Assembly (NCBI GenBank): GCA_947497245.1
Contig: CANMFO010000001.1
Location: 1,178,001 to 1,242,000 of the forward strand
Length of the DNA: 64,000 bases
Reading direction: 5' to 3'
DNA from: an uncultured Flavobacteriaceae bacterium
GTDB lineage: Bacteria > Bacteroidota > Bacteroidia > Flavobacteriales > Flavobacteriaceae
In this document: positions 1-9,169 of the stretch, one piece after another
Layout: every line of letters begins with the position of its first letter
How positions within the stretch are numbered: the stretch's first letter is position 1
Translations under genes and position numbers: made by a program
The notes under the pieces: model-generated
The model's input: only the letters and a program-made list of their open reading frames with translations
Told to the model about the DNA's origin: nothing
Databases searched by the model: none

Positions 1-1725
1 CTTCGCCACCTTGGCCGTAAAATTGTATTCCCCGGCCGGTAGATCGCTAAGGTCGGCCTCATAGTACCCTCCTTTGAGCAACATGGGAAATTCCCTGGTT
101 TCCCCATCCTCCACATTTCTTAGTTGCAGATCAATGCTGGCATTGGCATCAAAAACAAAGGCCTTGTCAAAGTAGGTTGCCGTAAGTTTGGCCCCCTGAC
201 TTCCTTGGTAAACCGCATCGTAATCCACTGCGAACCTACTTTTTACCTTGGTCGTTGACAGGTAGAGGATCAGTTTGCCCATAAAGGCGTCAAAATTGTC
301 AAAATTGCGGTCGTTGCGATAGCTCTGCATGCGCCATTTCCAAATGTTTTCTCCAAAAAGGACCACTTCCCTTTCCAAATTCGTACCCAAAACCGTAAGC
401 AGGGGCTGCTTTAGGTCTGCGCCCCGAATCCTTTGGTTCATAAGCACTTCATGTGGCTTCTGAATGAGTATATCGCCCAGATCGTTTTCCAAGGGAGGGA
501 AATCGTCCACGGAAAAATCGGAGAGGTCAAAAACGGAGAATCCGGCATTCAGGATCGGACTTACTTCTTCTGACTGGTTATAACTGTCTTTGTTGAAACT
601 GCTTTGTACATTGTTTAAAAAATCCCAGTCCGTCCTAGGGCCGGTAATCGTAAAAAGATTTGCCTCTTTCTGATGGATGTATTGATAAATGTCTTTAAAG
701 GAGGGAGTTGGCTGGTATAGGATAAAAAGGTCGAAGGCTTCCAGGTCCTTTCTGGCGACATTCGGTTTTTTGATGGATACGGAACGCTGTTCGTTCCTTT
801 CCATACTTTTTTTAAGCGCCCCGATATCCGGGTGTGGCATCTCCGCTATTATGGCAATGTTCGTTTGTTCATCAACGACCTCCAGGGCGACTTCCCGTCG
901 GTTGTTGCCCACATTCCGTTCATTGTCCAAGGCTTTGACCGAAACCACGATGTTCTTAAGCCCTACCGTATTTGCGGAAATCAAGGTGTTGACCACCTTG
1001 GTACTGGAGGTACTGGACAGATCGAGGTCCTCTCGATAGATCGGTTTCCCGTTTACCAAAACCGTTGCGACTGTCGATATGTCGGCGTTTCCATTATAAG
1101 CTATATGGGCTTCTATCGGGTACTTGTTTTTCAGAAAAGCATATTTATTCACATTGACCTGGTCTACCCTGATGTCCTCGTATCGGGTGGTATCGCCAAT
1201 TACGATCGGAAAAATAGGGCTGTCCTGGTCCCGGCCGTAAAACTCGTAGTCCTCGCCCAATGTCTGATTGCCATCGGTCACCAAAACAACGGCCCCGTTG
1301 TTTTTGCTGTAAATGGTCCGAAGCGATTTAAGCGCTTTGGCTATATTGGTATTCCTTTCATCAAAGGTGAGGCTGTCCGCGGCATTGAGGTTGCTGCCAA
1401 AACTGTGGTAGCTCAGGTCAAATTTTTCGGATAGCCGATCCGCTTCCCGGAAAACCTGTACCACCGGTTCCAAATCCGTTGCTTCAATTGAGGAAGAGTT
1501 ATCCGTCAGTACCACCAAATGGGACTTCTCCAAACGATATTCGTTCTTGGTGAATTCGGGATTGATCAGCAGCAGAAAAGCCCCGAACCAAGCAACAAAA
1601 CGTAAAAAGGAGAGTAAAATGTCTAGATTCCCCCTCTTTTTAGGTTTGTAGGGGTATTGAAACAGCACCAGGCCCAGGGCAACCATTGCGGCCAAGACTA
1701 TTAAAAGGACGGTTGTCGTATTCAT
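1..1725 (-). CDS. VWA-domain membrane protein (BatA/BatB-like), 3' end cut by window edge
   Basis: Only the first 575 codons are visible; the frame stays open to base 1, so the C-terminus lies outside. The ATG at 1725 is fixed by an in-frame TAG a few codons upstream. Two hydrophobic segments (about residues 4-23 and 36-55) precede a von Willebrand factor A domain. Its metal-site motif D75-x-S77-x-S79 is intact, and a TDG turn lies near residue 148. The rest looks like extracytoplasmic beta-rich sequence. Bacteroidota carry such VWA membrane proteins of about 650-700 residues, so roughly 100 residues may be missing. It follows fabG by 105 bases on the same strand and may be the last gene of the M16 peptidase-fabG transcript. 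Its function is not established; a role in envelope or protein-assembly processes is only inference. Confidence 0.8.
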   Translation of the reverse strand, partial: MNTTTVLLIVLAAMVALGLVLFQYPYKPKKRGNLDILLSFLRFVAWFGAFLLLINPEFTKNEYRLEKSHLVVLTDNSSSIEATDLEPVVQVFREADRLSEKFDLSYHSFGSNLNAADSLTFDERNTNIAKALKSLRTIYSKNNGAVVLVTDGNQTLGEDYEFYGRDQDSPIFPIVIGDTTRYEDIRVDQVNVNKYAFLKNKYPIEAHIAYNGNADISTVATVLVNGKPIYREDLDLSSTSSTKVVNTLISANTVGLKNIVVSVKALDNERNVGNNRREVALEVVDEQTNIAIIAEMPHPDIGALKKSMERNEQRSVSIKKPNVARKDLEAFDLFILYQPTPSFKDIYQYIHQKEANLFTITGPRTDWDFLNNVQSSFNKDSYNQSEEVSPILNAGFSVFDLSDFSVDDFPPLENDLGDILIQKPHEVLMNQRIRGADLKQPLLTVLGTNLEREVVLFGENIWKWRMQSYRNDRNFDNFDAFMGKLILYLSTTKVKSRFAVDYDAVYQGSQGAKLTATYFDKAFVFDANASIDLQLRNVEDGETREFPMLLKGGYYEADLSDLPAGEYNFTAKVAK

Positions 1726-1830
1726 CGGTGTCGAGGGTTTCTAATTCTGGAAGTCGGCTTTGGCCACAAACCAATCTGGAGCTATCGCAGCGGTCATTTC
1801 TGTAAAGAGCCCCTTGCGCTGAACTCCATA

Positions 1831-2577
1831 CTAGGTCAGCATTCCGCCATCCACGTTCAATACCTGTCCAGTTACATAATCGGACAGGTCGGAAGCCAAA
1901 AATAGACAAGCATTGGCGACATCCTCTGGCTTCCCTCCCCTTTTTAGCGGAATTCCATCGCGCCAGCCCTGAACGACCTTTTCATCCAGCTTGTCGGTCA
2001 TTTCAGTTTCTATGAACCCTGGGGCAATTGCATTGCACCGGATATTTCGGGAGCCCAGTTCCAGGGCCACCGATTTGGTAAAACCGATCATTCCCGCTTT
2101 GGAAGCGGCGTAATTGGTCTGTCCCGCGTTTCCTTTTACCCCGACCACACTGCTCATATTGATGATGGAACCTTTGCGCTGTTTCAGCATGGTCCGCTGT
2201 ACTGCCTTTGTCATATTGAAAACGGACTTCAAATTGATCTCGATAACGCTGTCGAAATCTTCCTCGCCCATTCGCATCAGCAAGTTGTCCTTGGTGATCC
2301 CTGCATTGTTGATCAAGACATCAATACCACCAAAATCTTCCAAAACCTGGGTGACCAATGCTTCGGACTGTACAAAACTTGCCGCGTTGCTCTTGTAGGC
2401 CTTGGCCTTTACCCCTTTGGACGAAAGCTCCCGCTCCAGCTCCAATGCGGGTCCCTCACTGGAACTATAGGTAAATGCCACGTTGGCCCCATGATCCGCG
2501 AATACCTGGGCGATACCCATTCCTATGCCCCTACTGGCACCTGTAATGATTACATTTTTTCCTTCCAATAACTTCAT
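1831..2577 (-). CDS. fabG: 3-oxoacyl-[acyl-carrier-protein] reductase
   Basis: NADPH-dependent reduction of 3-oxoacyl-ACP in fatty-acid elongation, in the cytoplasm. The 248 residues are the usual FabG length. Visible motifs are the Rossmann turn TGASRGIG (residues 12-19), NNAG near residue 90, and the catalytic S143, Y156 and K160 (YAASK). The C-terminus carries the typical DYVTGQVLNVDGG ending. Start ATG follows an A/T-rich leader without a Shine-Dalgarno sequence. It lies 29 bases after the M16 peptidase gene on the same strand, so the two are probably co-transcribed. Other short-chain dehydrogenases look similar, but the length and C-terminal motif favour FabG. Confidence 0.93.
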   Translation of the reverse strand: MKLLEGKNVIITGASRGIGMGIAQVFADHGANVAFTYSSSEGPALELERELSSKGVKAKAYKSNAASFVQSEALVTQVLEDFGGIDVLINNAGITKDNLLMRMGEEDFDSVIEINLKSVFNMTKAVQRTMLKQRKGSIINMSSVVGVKGNAGQTNYAASKAGMIGFTKSVALELGSRNIRCNAIAPGFIETEMTDKLDEKVVQGWRDGIPLKRGGKPEDVANACLFLASDLSDYVTGQVLNVDGGMLT

Positions 2578-2606
2578 TTTACCTTTTTTTGGTTGGTTAC
2601 TACTTA

Positions 2607-5567
2607 TTAGGGTTTTATTGGTGCCGGTGCTTCAAAATTAAAAAGATAGTCGACATCCAACTCCTGTACATTTCCAAATTTTCTCAATGCCCCGACATCC
2701 ACATCCTTCTTGTTCCCAATGACCATCAGGTCATAAGTGGAACCCTTGATATTGTCGTTAAAAAAAGCTTTCAGGTCTTCAATGGTCATTGCCTGGATGG
2801 CCGTGTACATAGCTTCCCGGTTATCTTCGGAAAACCCCCTGTCCTTTAAGCGCTCGTACGACCAAAAAATATTGGTTTTGTTGATGCGTTCGGCCGCCAG
2901 TTGCTTTAGGGTGGATTCTTTGGCGGCCTTGAAGTTTTCTTCCGCCTCGGGCATGTTGTCCATTAGTTCCAACATGGCGTCCATGGCCTCGTCCATTTTG
3001 TTTGCCTGGGTTCCCACGTAGGCATAGAGGTAATTGGGATCTTCTTTTTTCGAGGCATTTTGATAGGCGGAAAATGCCGAATAGGCCAGTGATTTGGATT
3101 CCCTGATCTCCTGAAAGACGATGGAGGCCAACCCACTCCCAAAATAGGTGTTGAACAAAGAGGTGGCGGCCATTTTGTCGGGATCAAACGTATCTCCTTT
3201 GGCCAAGAACAACATTTCGGATTGTACCATATCGTAGTCCACAAAATACACATTGCCGGCCATATCTTTCCGCTCATAATGCCTTTTGGGCGGATAATCC
3301 TTTAGGTCTGTTGAGACCCTGTGCTTGGCATTGATCCATGCAATACCGTCCCCTTCGTTCTTTCCATAGTAAAAGAAACGATGTTTGTACCCCCTTAAGT
3401 TTTTTACCAAATCTACCAATTCCGTCGGGTCGATGGTCTTAAGTTCCTCAATCGTATAGATATCCCGGAGCCTGGAATTTTCCCCAAATTGGCCGTAGCT
3501 CATTAGACCGTTCCACATGATGCTGCCCTTGTCCGATTTGGTCTCCTCCCTTCCTTTGGCAATTTTCAGCACTAATTTGTCATAGGCCCCAGGGTTTGCC
3601 ACGGCGTTTGCCCACAGGTCTTCCAAAAGCTCCAGTCCCTTTTCCATATTCTCGCGCAATCCGGATAAATACACATAGGACCGACCGTTCCCCGAACTAA
3701 CGCCGTAATCGATGCCCAACTTATAAAACTCCTTTTTCACCTCTTCCGGTGCAAGCCGGTCCGTGCCCAAATACTGCAAATAGCTCACCGCAAGCCCCAA
3801 TTTCTTGTTGTGGTCCTTTCCCATATCAAAAATGATATACAGTTCGGACAGATCGTTCAACGGGTTCTCAACATAGTTGTATTCCAACCCATTGCCGAGG
3901 GTGGTCTTCTTTATTGCGCTGCGGTAGTCGACAAACTTGGGCTGGACTTCTGGGGTCGCCATCTTGTTGAAATTATCCAAAAAGGGTGATTTTTTATCCC
4001 TATTGAGCTCGATCGGCGTAATGCCGGGATTTTCTACCTTCACCAAGCCTTCGTTTTCTCCCTGCCTTTTATATACTAGGGCATAGTTGTCTTTGTAAAA
4101 GGTATTTGCAAAATCGACCAATTCCTCCTTGGTCACTTTTTTCATTTCCTCCAGACGTTTAACCCTGTCCTCCCAGTTCTGAAAATGCACAAAGGCATTG
4201 ACGTACGCATAGGCCACGGAGGAAGCATTCCCGAACTGTCGGATCTCACTTAATTTTAGGTCGTTTACGACAGCATCTATCATCCAATCGTCGAATTCTC
4301 CCCTTTTTATCTTTTCCAATTGCTCCAAAAGCAGTTGTTTCACTTCGTCCAGAGATTGGCCCGATTTGGGATAACCGTATAGGGTGTGGATACCGTAATC
4401 ATTCAGGAATTGGGCAAATGAACCTGCCCGTTGTACCTTTTGTTGTTGGTTCAGGTTCAAATCGATAAGCCCTGCCGTGCTATTTGCCAAGATCATATCG
4501 ATCAAGGTTACATATTTTTCCTGCTCCGAGCCTATCTTGTCCGTTCTGAAGGCCATGTACACCCGCTCCGTTTCCGGGCCCGTAACTTCTTTTACCACTG
4601 GTGCCGTCAGCGGGGCCTCCACCGGTCTTACCGGATAGGTCACTTCCTTCGAATTAAAATCTCCAAAAGCCTTGTTCACCTTTTTTATCGTCTCCTCATA
4701 GTCGATGTCCCCGACTAGGATTACGGCCATATTGTTGGGGACATAATAGGTCTCGAAATACTGGTGAATGGCCTCCATTGAGGGATTCTTGAGATGCTCC
4801 GATGTGCCGATGGTCGTTTGTTGGCCATAGGGGTGTTTCGGAAAGAGGGCGGCGTTCAATGCCTCGTCCAATTTCCAATCGTCCACATCCTGGCCCCGGT
4901 TGAACTCTTCATAGACCGCTTCAAGCTCGGTATGGAACAAGCGGAGTACCAACTGACTGAATCGTTCCGATTCCAAATGCAGCCATTTGTCCAATTCGTT
5001 CGAAGGTATTTTGTTGGTGTAGACCGTTTCCTCATGCCAGGTCCATGCATTGGTTCCTTCGGCGCCCAACGAATTCATCATTTTATCGTACTCATTGGCG
5101 ATGGAAATTTTAGAGGCCTCCAGGGAAAGGCTGTCAATTTTTTTATAGATGCTTTTCTTGGTCAGGGAATCGGTGGCGGCTTTATGCGCTTCGTAGAGAT
5201 CGGAAATCCGCTGTAACAGTTTGCTTTCCGCTTCCCAATCTTGGGTCCCTATCTCATCGGTGCCTTTGAAGACCATGTGTTCCAAATAATGCGCAAGACC
5301 GGTATTGCTGCTGGGGTCGTAAACCGAACCTGCCCGCACTGGAATGAAGGTTTGGATTTTGGGCTCGTCCGTGTTTTTGCTCAAGTACACCTTAAGGCCA
5401 TTTTCCAAAGTATACAGCCGTAGTCCCGTGGGGTCGTTCGATACGGTTTCATATATAAATCCATTGGTGTCCTTTTGGGTGGTCGTGTGTACCGTTTCCC
5501 CTAAACCTCCCTTACATCCCAATAAAAGAAACATGCAGAAAAAGCCAAGCATCAAGTTTTTTTTCAT
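2607..5567 (-). CDS. M16 family zinc metallopeptidase, lipoprotein (insulinase-like)
   Basis: A 986-residue, two-lobed M16 peptidase. The N-terminus is a lipoprotein signal (hydrophobic stretch ending LLLGC, lipidated C18). The inverted zinc motif is H93-x-x-E96-H97 (HYLEH), with a distal acidic helix ELEAVYEEF supplying the third ligand. A second, inactive M16 half follows from about residue 550, so the gene encodes a full fused pair as in pitrilysin rather than separate subunits. It probably sits in the periplasm or on the outer membrane and degrades peptides. It heads a minus-strand run with fabG and the VWA protein. No frameshift is seen. Substrate cannot be told from sequence. Confidence 0.9.
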   Translation of the reverse strand: MKKNLMLGFFCMFLLLGCKGGLGETVHTTTQKDTNGFIYETVSNDPTGLRLYTLENGLKVYLSKNTDEPKIQTFIPVRAGSVYDPSSNTGLAHYLEHMVFKGTDEIGTQDWEAESKLLQRISDLYEAHKAATDSLTKKSIYKKIDSLSLEASKISIANEYDKMMNSLGAEGTNAWTWHEETVYTNKIPSNELDKWLHLESERFSQLVLRLFHTELEAVYEEFNRGQDVDDWKLDEALNAALFPKHPYGQQTTIGTSEHLKNPSMEAIHQYFETYYVPNNMAVILVGDIDYEETIKKVNKAFGDFNSKEVTYPVRPVEAPLTAPVVKEVTGPETERVYMAFRTDKIGSEQEKYVTLIDMILANSTAGLIDLNLNQQQKVQRAGSFAQFLNDYGIHTLYGYPKSGQSLDEVKQLLLEQLEKIKRGEFDDWMIDAVVNDLKLSEIRQFGNASSVAYAYVNAFVHFQNWEDRVKRLEEMKKVTKEELVDFANTFYKDNYALVYKRQGENEGLVKVENPGITPIELNRDKKSPFLDNFNKMATPEVQPKFVDYRSAIKKTTLGNGLEYNYVENPLNDLSELYIIFDMGKDHNKKLGLAVSYLQYLGTDRLAPEEVKKEFYKLGIDYGVSSGNGRSYVYLSGLRENMEKGLELLEDLWANAVANPGAYDKLVLKIAKGREETKSDKGSIMWNGLMSYGQFGENSRLRDIYTIEELKTIDPTELVDLVKNLRGYKHRFFYYGKNEGDGIAWINAKHRVSTDLKDYPPKRHYERKDMAGNVYFVDYDMVQSEMLFLAKGDTFDPDKMAATSLFNTYFGSGLASIVFQEIRESKSLAYSAFSAYQNASKKEDPNYLYAYVGTQANKMDEAMDAMLELMDNMPEAEENFKAAKESTLKQLAAERINKTNIFWSYERLKDRGFSEDNREAMYTAIQAMTIEDLKAFFNDNIKGSTYDLMVIGNKKDVDVGALRKFGNVQELDVDYLFNFEAPAPIKP

Positions 5568-5628
5568 CTGAAGTGTTTAATGTTATTCCAGTTGGAACGT
5601 TCCCATGGGGCGGAAGGTTTCGCGAAAA

Positions 5629-5665
5629 GCAAAAAATCCATCGACCTAAAAATAGGACCGATGGA
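5629..5665 (-). terminator. Rho-independent terminator after sucD
   Basis: On the minus strand a hairpin (arms 5659-5665 and 5637-5643, TCCATCG with CGATGGA, plus an inner CCT/AGG pair) is followed directly by a run of six T. It lies about 46 bases past the sucD stop. This is the classic stem plus U-tract arrangement and should end the lpx-efp-sucD transcript before the M16 gene. Confidence 0.8.
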
Positions 5666-5710
5666 CGTAATAATATGGTTTATTTGATAAACTTTAACAC
5701 CGAATGTGGA

Positions 5711-6583
5711 TTATCCCATTACCTCCTTTACCTTTTTGCCAATTTCCGCTGGGGAGTCGACCACATGAATGCCGTGTTCGCGCATGATTTTCTTTTTGGC
5801 CTGGGCGGTATCGTCGCTTCCTCCCACAATGGCACCTGCATGGCCCATGGTCCTTCCCGCGGGTGCAGTTTCGCCGGCGATAAAGCCGACCACCGGTTTT
5901 TTACTCCCACTGGCCTTGTACCACTTCGCCGCATCGGCTTCCAATTGCCCTCCAATTTCGCCGATCATCACCACACATTCGGTTTCGGGATCGTTGATCA
6001 AGAGTTCCACGGCTTCCTTGGTGGTGGTACCGATAATGGGGTCTCCCCCGATGCCAATGGCTGTTGTTATACCCAAACCTTGCCGTACCACCTGGTCAGC
6101 TGCCTCATAGGTGAGCGTACCCGACTTGGATACGATCCCCACATTCCCTTTTTTAAAGACAAACCCTGGCATAATGCCCACTTTTGCTTCTTCCGGAGTA
6201 ATGACACCGGGACAATTGGGGCCCACTAGGCGGCAATCCATATTTTTGATATAGTTGGACGCCTTTACCATGTCTGCCACGGGAATGCCCTCTGTTATCG
6301 TGATGATCACCCCGATACCGGCGCTGGCGGCTTCCATAATGGCGTCCGCGGCGAAAGCGGGGGGGACAAAAATAATCGTGGTATCGGCGCCCACTTCGGC
6401 GACAGCTTCTTCCACGGTATTAAAAACAGGTTTCCCCAAGTGTTCCTGACCCCCTTTTCCCGGAGTTACCCCACCGACCACATTGGTGCCATATTCAATC
6501 ATCTGCTCAGCATGGAAGGTCCCTTCACTACCGGTAAAGCCTTGTACAATTATTTTGGAGTTTTTGTTGACTAGAACGCTCAT
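5711..6583 (-). CDS. sucD: Succinate-CoA ligase, alpha subunit
   Basis: The alpha subunit of the TCA-cycle enzyme that interconverts succinyl-CoA and succinate with nucleotide triphosphate formation. It is 290 residues, the normal length. CoA-binding [10 protein letters not shown] (about 15-24), GPNCPG (121-126) and the active-site phospho-histidine H248 in [10 protein letters not shown] are all present. The beta subunit (sucC) is not in the window, as is common in Bacteroidota where the two genes are split. It has its own good promoter (6637-6667) and a terminator downstream, so it may be expressed separately from the lpx genes upstream. Confidence 0.96.
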   Translation of the reverse strand: MSVLVNKNSKIIVQGFTGSEGTFHAEQMIEYGTNVVGGVTPGKGGQEHLGKPVFNTVEEAVAEVGADTTIIFVPPAFAADAIMEAASAGIGVIITITEGIPVADMVKASNYIKNMDCRLVGPNCPGVITPEEAKVGIMPGFVFKKGNVGIVSKSGTLTYEAADQVVRQGLGITTAIGIGGDPIIGTTTKEAVELLINDPETECVVMIGEIGGQLEADAAKWYKASGSKKPVVGFIAGETAPAGRTMGHAGAIVGGSDDTAQAKKKIMREHGIHVVDSPAEIGKKVKEVMG

Positions 6584-6636
6584 TTTTGAAGTTATTCGTT
6601 ATTTAGGTATGTTTTTGATTCTTCTTTGGTACTGCG

Positions 6637-6667
6637 CAAAAATATGGGTTTGAAAAGGATTTCTAAA
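6637..6667 (-). promoter_or_regulatory. sucD: Bacteroidota-type promoter for sucD
   Basis: Reading the minus strand: TTTA (6667-6664), a 19-base spacer, then TATTTTTG (6644-6637), an exact TAnnTTTG -7 box with a one-mismatch -33 box. Transcription should start near 6630, leaving a leader of about 45 bases. Confidence 0.65.
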
Positions 6668-6682
6668 GGAATCGTTCCTTAT

Positions 6683-7615
6683 TTATTCTTCCAACTTTTT
6701 TAAGATCGAGGGAATTTTCTTGATATAGGCCCATTGTTTCAATTTTTCGCGGGATTCCCCCATAGGAGTGCCAAAATAACTTTTCCCGCCCTCGACGGAT
6801 TTCGTAACCCCTGTCTGCCCCAAAACCACTGCTTTTTCACCTATTGTAATGCCACTGTTAATGCCCACTTGCCCCCATAAGGTAACCTCATCCTCTATCA
6901 CCACACAGCCGGCAATTCCGGTTTGGGATGCGATCAAGCACTTTTCCCCTATCACGGTATCATGGCCGACGTGCACCTGGTTGTCCAATTTTGTTCCTTT
7001 TTTAATGGTCGTGCTTCCCGTGACCCCTTTATCAATGGTGCACAGGGCCCCGATTTCCACATGGTCCTCGAGCACTACCCTTCCGCCCGATGCCAGCTTG
7101 TCGAATCCTTCCGGCCTGTTCTTATAATAGAAGGCATCCGAGCCCAAAACCGAACCCGCGTGGACAATGACATGATCCCCAATAACACAGTTGTCGTAAA
7201 TGGAAACATTGGCGTGGATCAGACAGTGGTCTCCAATGACCACATTGTTCCCGATGAACGTATTCGGTTGGATCACGGTATTTTGGCCGATCTTGGCGGA
7301 AGGTGAAATTCCATTGGAAGCGCTCTCAAAGGGCTTAAAAAATTGAATCAATTTTTTGAAGTCGCGAAAAGGATCATCGGAAATCAATAGGGCCTTTCCT
7401 TCGGGACATTCTACATTTTTGTTGATCAGCACTACAGAGGCCGCACAATTTAGGGCCTTGTCATAATACTTCGGATGATCTACAAAAACGATATCCCCTT
7501 CTTTGACGACATGGATCTCGTTCATCCCCAAAACCGTAAAATCGTCCGAACCCACATATTTGCAACCGATGATGGCCGCTATCTGCTTGAGGGTATGTGG
7601 GGTTGGGAATTTCAC
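6683..7615 (-). CDS. LpxD-like UDP-3-O-acylglucosamine N-acyltransferase paralogue
   Basis: A left-handed beta-helix acyltransferase made of hexapeptide repeats (about residues 95-275), with an N-terminal LpxD-like domain. It is a second, divergent relative of the LpxD encoded at 10563-11588. The active-site-type histidine in HVGHDTVIG is retained, so it could be catalytic. The GTG at 7615 is preferred: it gives the family-like beginning MKFPTPHTLKQ, whereas the frame could only be extended through a TTG at 7648. The protein is then 310 residues. It lies between efp and sucD. It may acylate a lipid A precursor or another nucleotide sugar; which is not visible in the sequence. Confidence 0.82.
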   Translation of the reverse strand: MKFPTPHTLKQIAAIIGCKYVGSDDFTVLGMNEIHVVKEGDIVFVDHPKYYDKALNCAASVVLINKNVECPEGKALLISDDPFRDFKKLIQFFKPFESASNGISPSAKIGQNTVIQPNTFIGNNVVIGDHCLIHANVSIYDNCVIGDHVIVHAGSVLGSDAFYYKNRPEGFDKLASGGRVVLEDHVEIGALCTIDKGVTGSTTIKKGTKLDNQVHVGHDTVIGEKCLIASQTGIAGCVVIEDEVTLWGQVGINSGITIGEKAVVLGQTGVTKSVEGGKSYFGTPMGESREKLKQWAYIKKIPSILKKLEE

Positions 7616-7711
7616 GCTGAAATGGTTATTGCATTTTCGGTCGTACAATGGATGAATGGGGAAGAGATCAAATCAATTTTTTTTTTGGTTCCAAGCTTTG
7701 CCAAGGCGTAC

Positions 7712-8278
7712 TCATTCTTTTACCCGCTCCATATAGGCCCCTTTCTCCGTATCGATTTTGATCCGGTCCCCCTCATTGATGAATAGGGGCACATTAACGG
7801 CCGCGCCAGTTTCCACCTTTGCCGGTTTCGTGGCATTGGTAGCCGTATTCCCCTTTACCCCGGGCTCTGTATAGGTGACCTCCAAAATAACACTGGCAGG
7901 CATATCCACCGCCAATGGCATGCTGTCCTCCGTATTGAAAAGTACGGTAACCACCTCTCCTTCCTTCAGCAGATCAGGGGCGTCCAAGGCACTTTCCTGA
8001 AGCGTGATCTGGTTGTAATCATCGGTGTTCATGAAGTGGTAGGTCTCCCCATCCGAATACAAAAACTGGTAGGAGCGTGTTTCTACTCGGACATCTTCTA
8101 TTTTATGACCTGCGGAAAAGGTATTGTCCAGTACCTTCCCATTGGTCACACTTTTCAACTTGGTCCTGACAAAAGCGGGGCCTTTACCAGGTTTTACATG
8201 CAAAAACTCTATTATTTTATAAATATCGTTGTTGTAGCGAATGCACAATCCTTTTCTAATGTCTGATGTAGATGCCAT
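7712..8278 (-). CDS. efp: Elongation factor P
   Basis: Translation factor that rescues ribosomes stalled at polyproline. The 188 residues form the usual KOW-like N-terminal domain and two OB domains. The tip loop KPGKGPAF carries K32, the position modified in other bacteria. The C-terminal GDRIKIDTEKGAYMERV signature is intact. It is placed after lpxA on the same strand with 104 bases between, and upstream of the LpxD paralogue, an arrangement I associate with flavobacteria. No dedicated promoter with both boxes was found in the gap. Confidence 0.96.
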   Translation of the reverse strand: MASTSDIRKGLCIRYNNDIYKIIEFLHVKPGKGPAFVRTKLKSVTNGKVLDNTFSAGHKIEDVRVETRSYQFLYSDGETYHFMNTDDYNQITLQESALDAPDLLKEGEVVTVLFNTEDSMPLAVDMPASVILEVTYTEPGVKGNTATNATKPAKVETGAAVNVPLFINEGDRIKIDTEKGAYMERVKE

Positions 8279-8382
8279 GGTAAATGGTTATAGTTATTTG
8301 CTTATAAAAACAGCTGGTGTCCAGCTAAATTCCCTGCGCCGGTGCAAGACCAGCGGATACTCGGTTCGATCGCTCCCACAAT

Positions 8383-9168
8383 TTAGGTGGTGCTAAAGTA
8401 CCCTTTCATAATACCGCGTTGCGAATCTCGTATAAATTGCAGGATTTCGTCCCTTTCCGGGGTAGCCTCCATTTCGGCCTCAATAATCTGTACCGCCTGC
8501 GTGTTGTTGTAATTTTTTTGATATAGGATCCTGTAAATATTCTGGACTTCCCGAATCTTTTCGGACACAAATCCCCTTCTTCGCAGTCCCACTGAATTGA
8601 TCCCCACATAAGACAGGGGCTCCCTTGCCGCCTTGACATAGGGAGGCACATCTTTGCGTACCAAGGACCCGCCGGTAACGAACGCATGCTGTCCGACCGA
8701 CACGAACTGGTGCACGGCCACCAGCCCGGCCAGGATAACATTGTCACCTATGGTAACGTGCCCGGCCAAAGTGGAGTTGTTCGAAAATATACAGTTGTCG
8801 CCCACCAAACAATCATGGGCCACATGGCAATAGGCCATAATTAAGCAATTCTTGCCAATTACCGTCTTGTTCCTGTCGGATGTCCCTTTGTGAATGGTGG
8901 CGCATTCCCTTATCGTGGTATTGTTCCCAATGGTCACTGTAGTGTCCTCCCCGTCGTATTTCAAATCTTGGGGAGGTGCCGAAATCACGGCACCTGGGAA
9001 AATATTGCAATTCTTCCCTATTCGCGCGCCCTCCATTATGGTAACGTTGGAACCGATCCAAGTACCATCCCCAATGGTTACATTATTGTGAATCGTGGTG
9101 AAAGGTTCCACCACTACGTTTTTTGCAATTTTGGCACCTGGGTGGATATAGGCAAGCGGTTGGTTCAT
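8383..9168 (-). CDS. lpxA: Acyl-ACP--UDP-N-acetylglucosamine O-acyltransferase
   Basis: First step of lipid A synthesis: transfers a 3-hydroxyacyl chain from ACP to UDP-GlcNAc. The 261-residue protein is a hexapeptide-repeat beta-helix with a C-terminal helical domain. The catalytic histidine is H118 in CHVAHDC. Its start is one base from the end of lpxC-fabZ, so translation is likely coupled. Length and motifs are typical of the family. Confidence 0.95.
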   Translation of the reverse strand: MNQPLAYIHPGAKIAKNVVVEPFTTIHNNVTIGDGTWIGSNVTIMEGARIGKNCNIFPGAVISAPPQDLKYDGEDTTVTIGNNTTIRECATIHKGTSDRNKTVIGKNCLIMAYCHVAHDCLVGDNCIFSNNSTLAGHVTIGDNVILAGLVAVHQFVSVGQHAFVTGGSLVRKDVPPYVKAAREPLSYVGINSVGLRRRGFVSEKIREVQNIYRILYQKNYNNTQAVQIIEAEMEATPERDEILQFIRDSQRGIMKGYFSTT

Positions 9169-9169
9169 G

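Noticed and set aside
832-1434. 200-codon plus-strand reading frame
   Set aside because: It is antisense to the VWA membrane protein, which has intact VWA motifs; the plus frame shows no family-like sequence.
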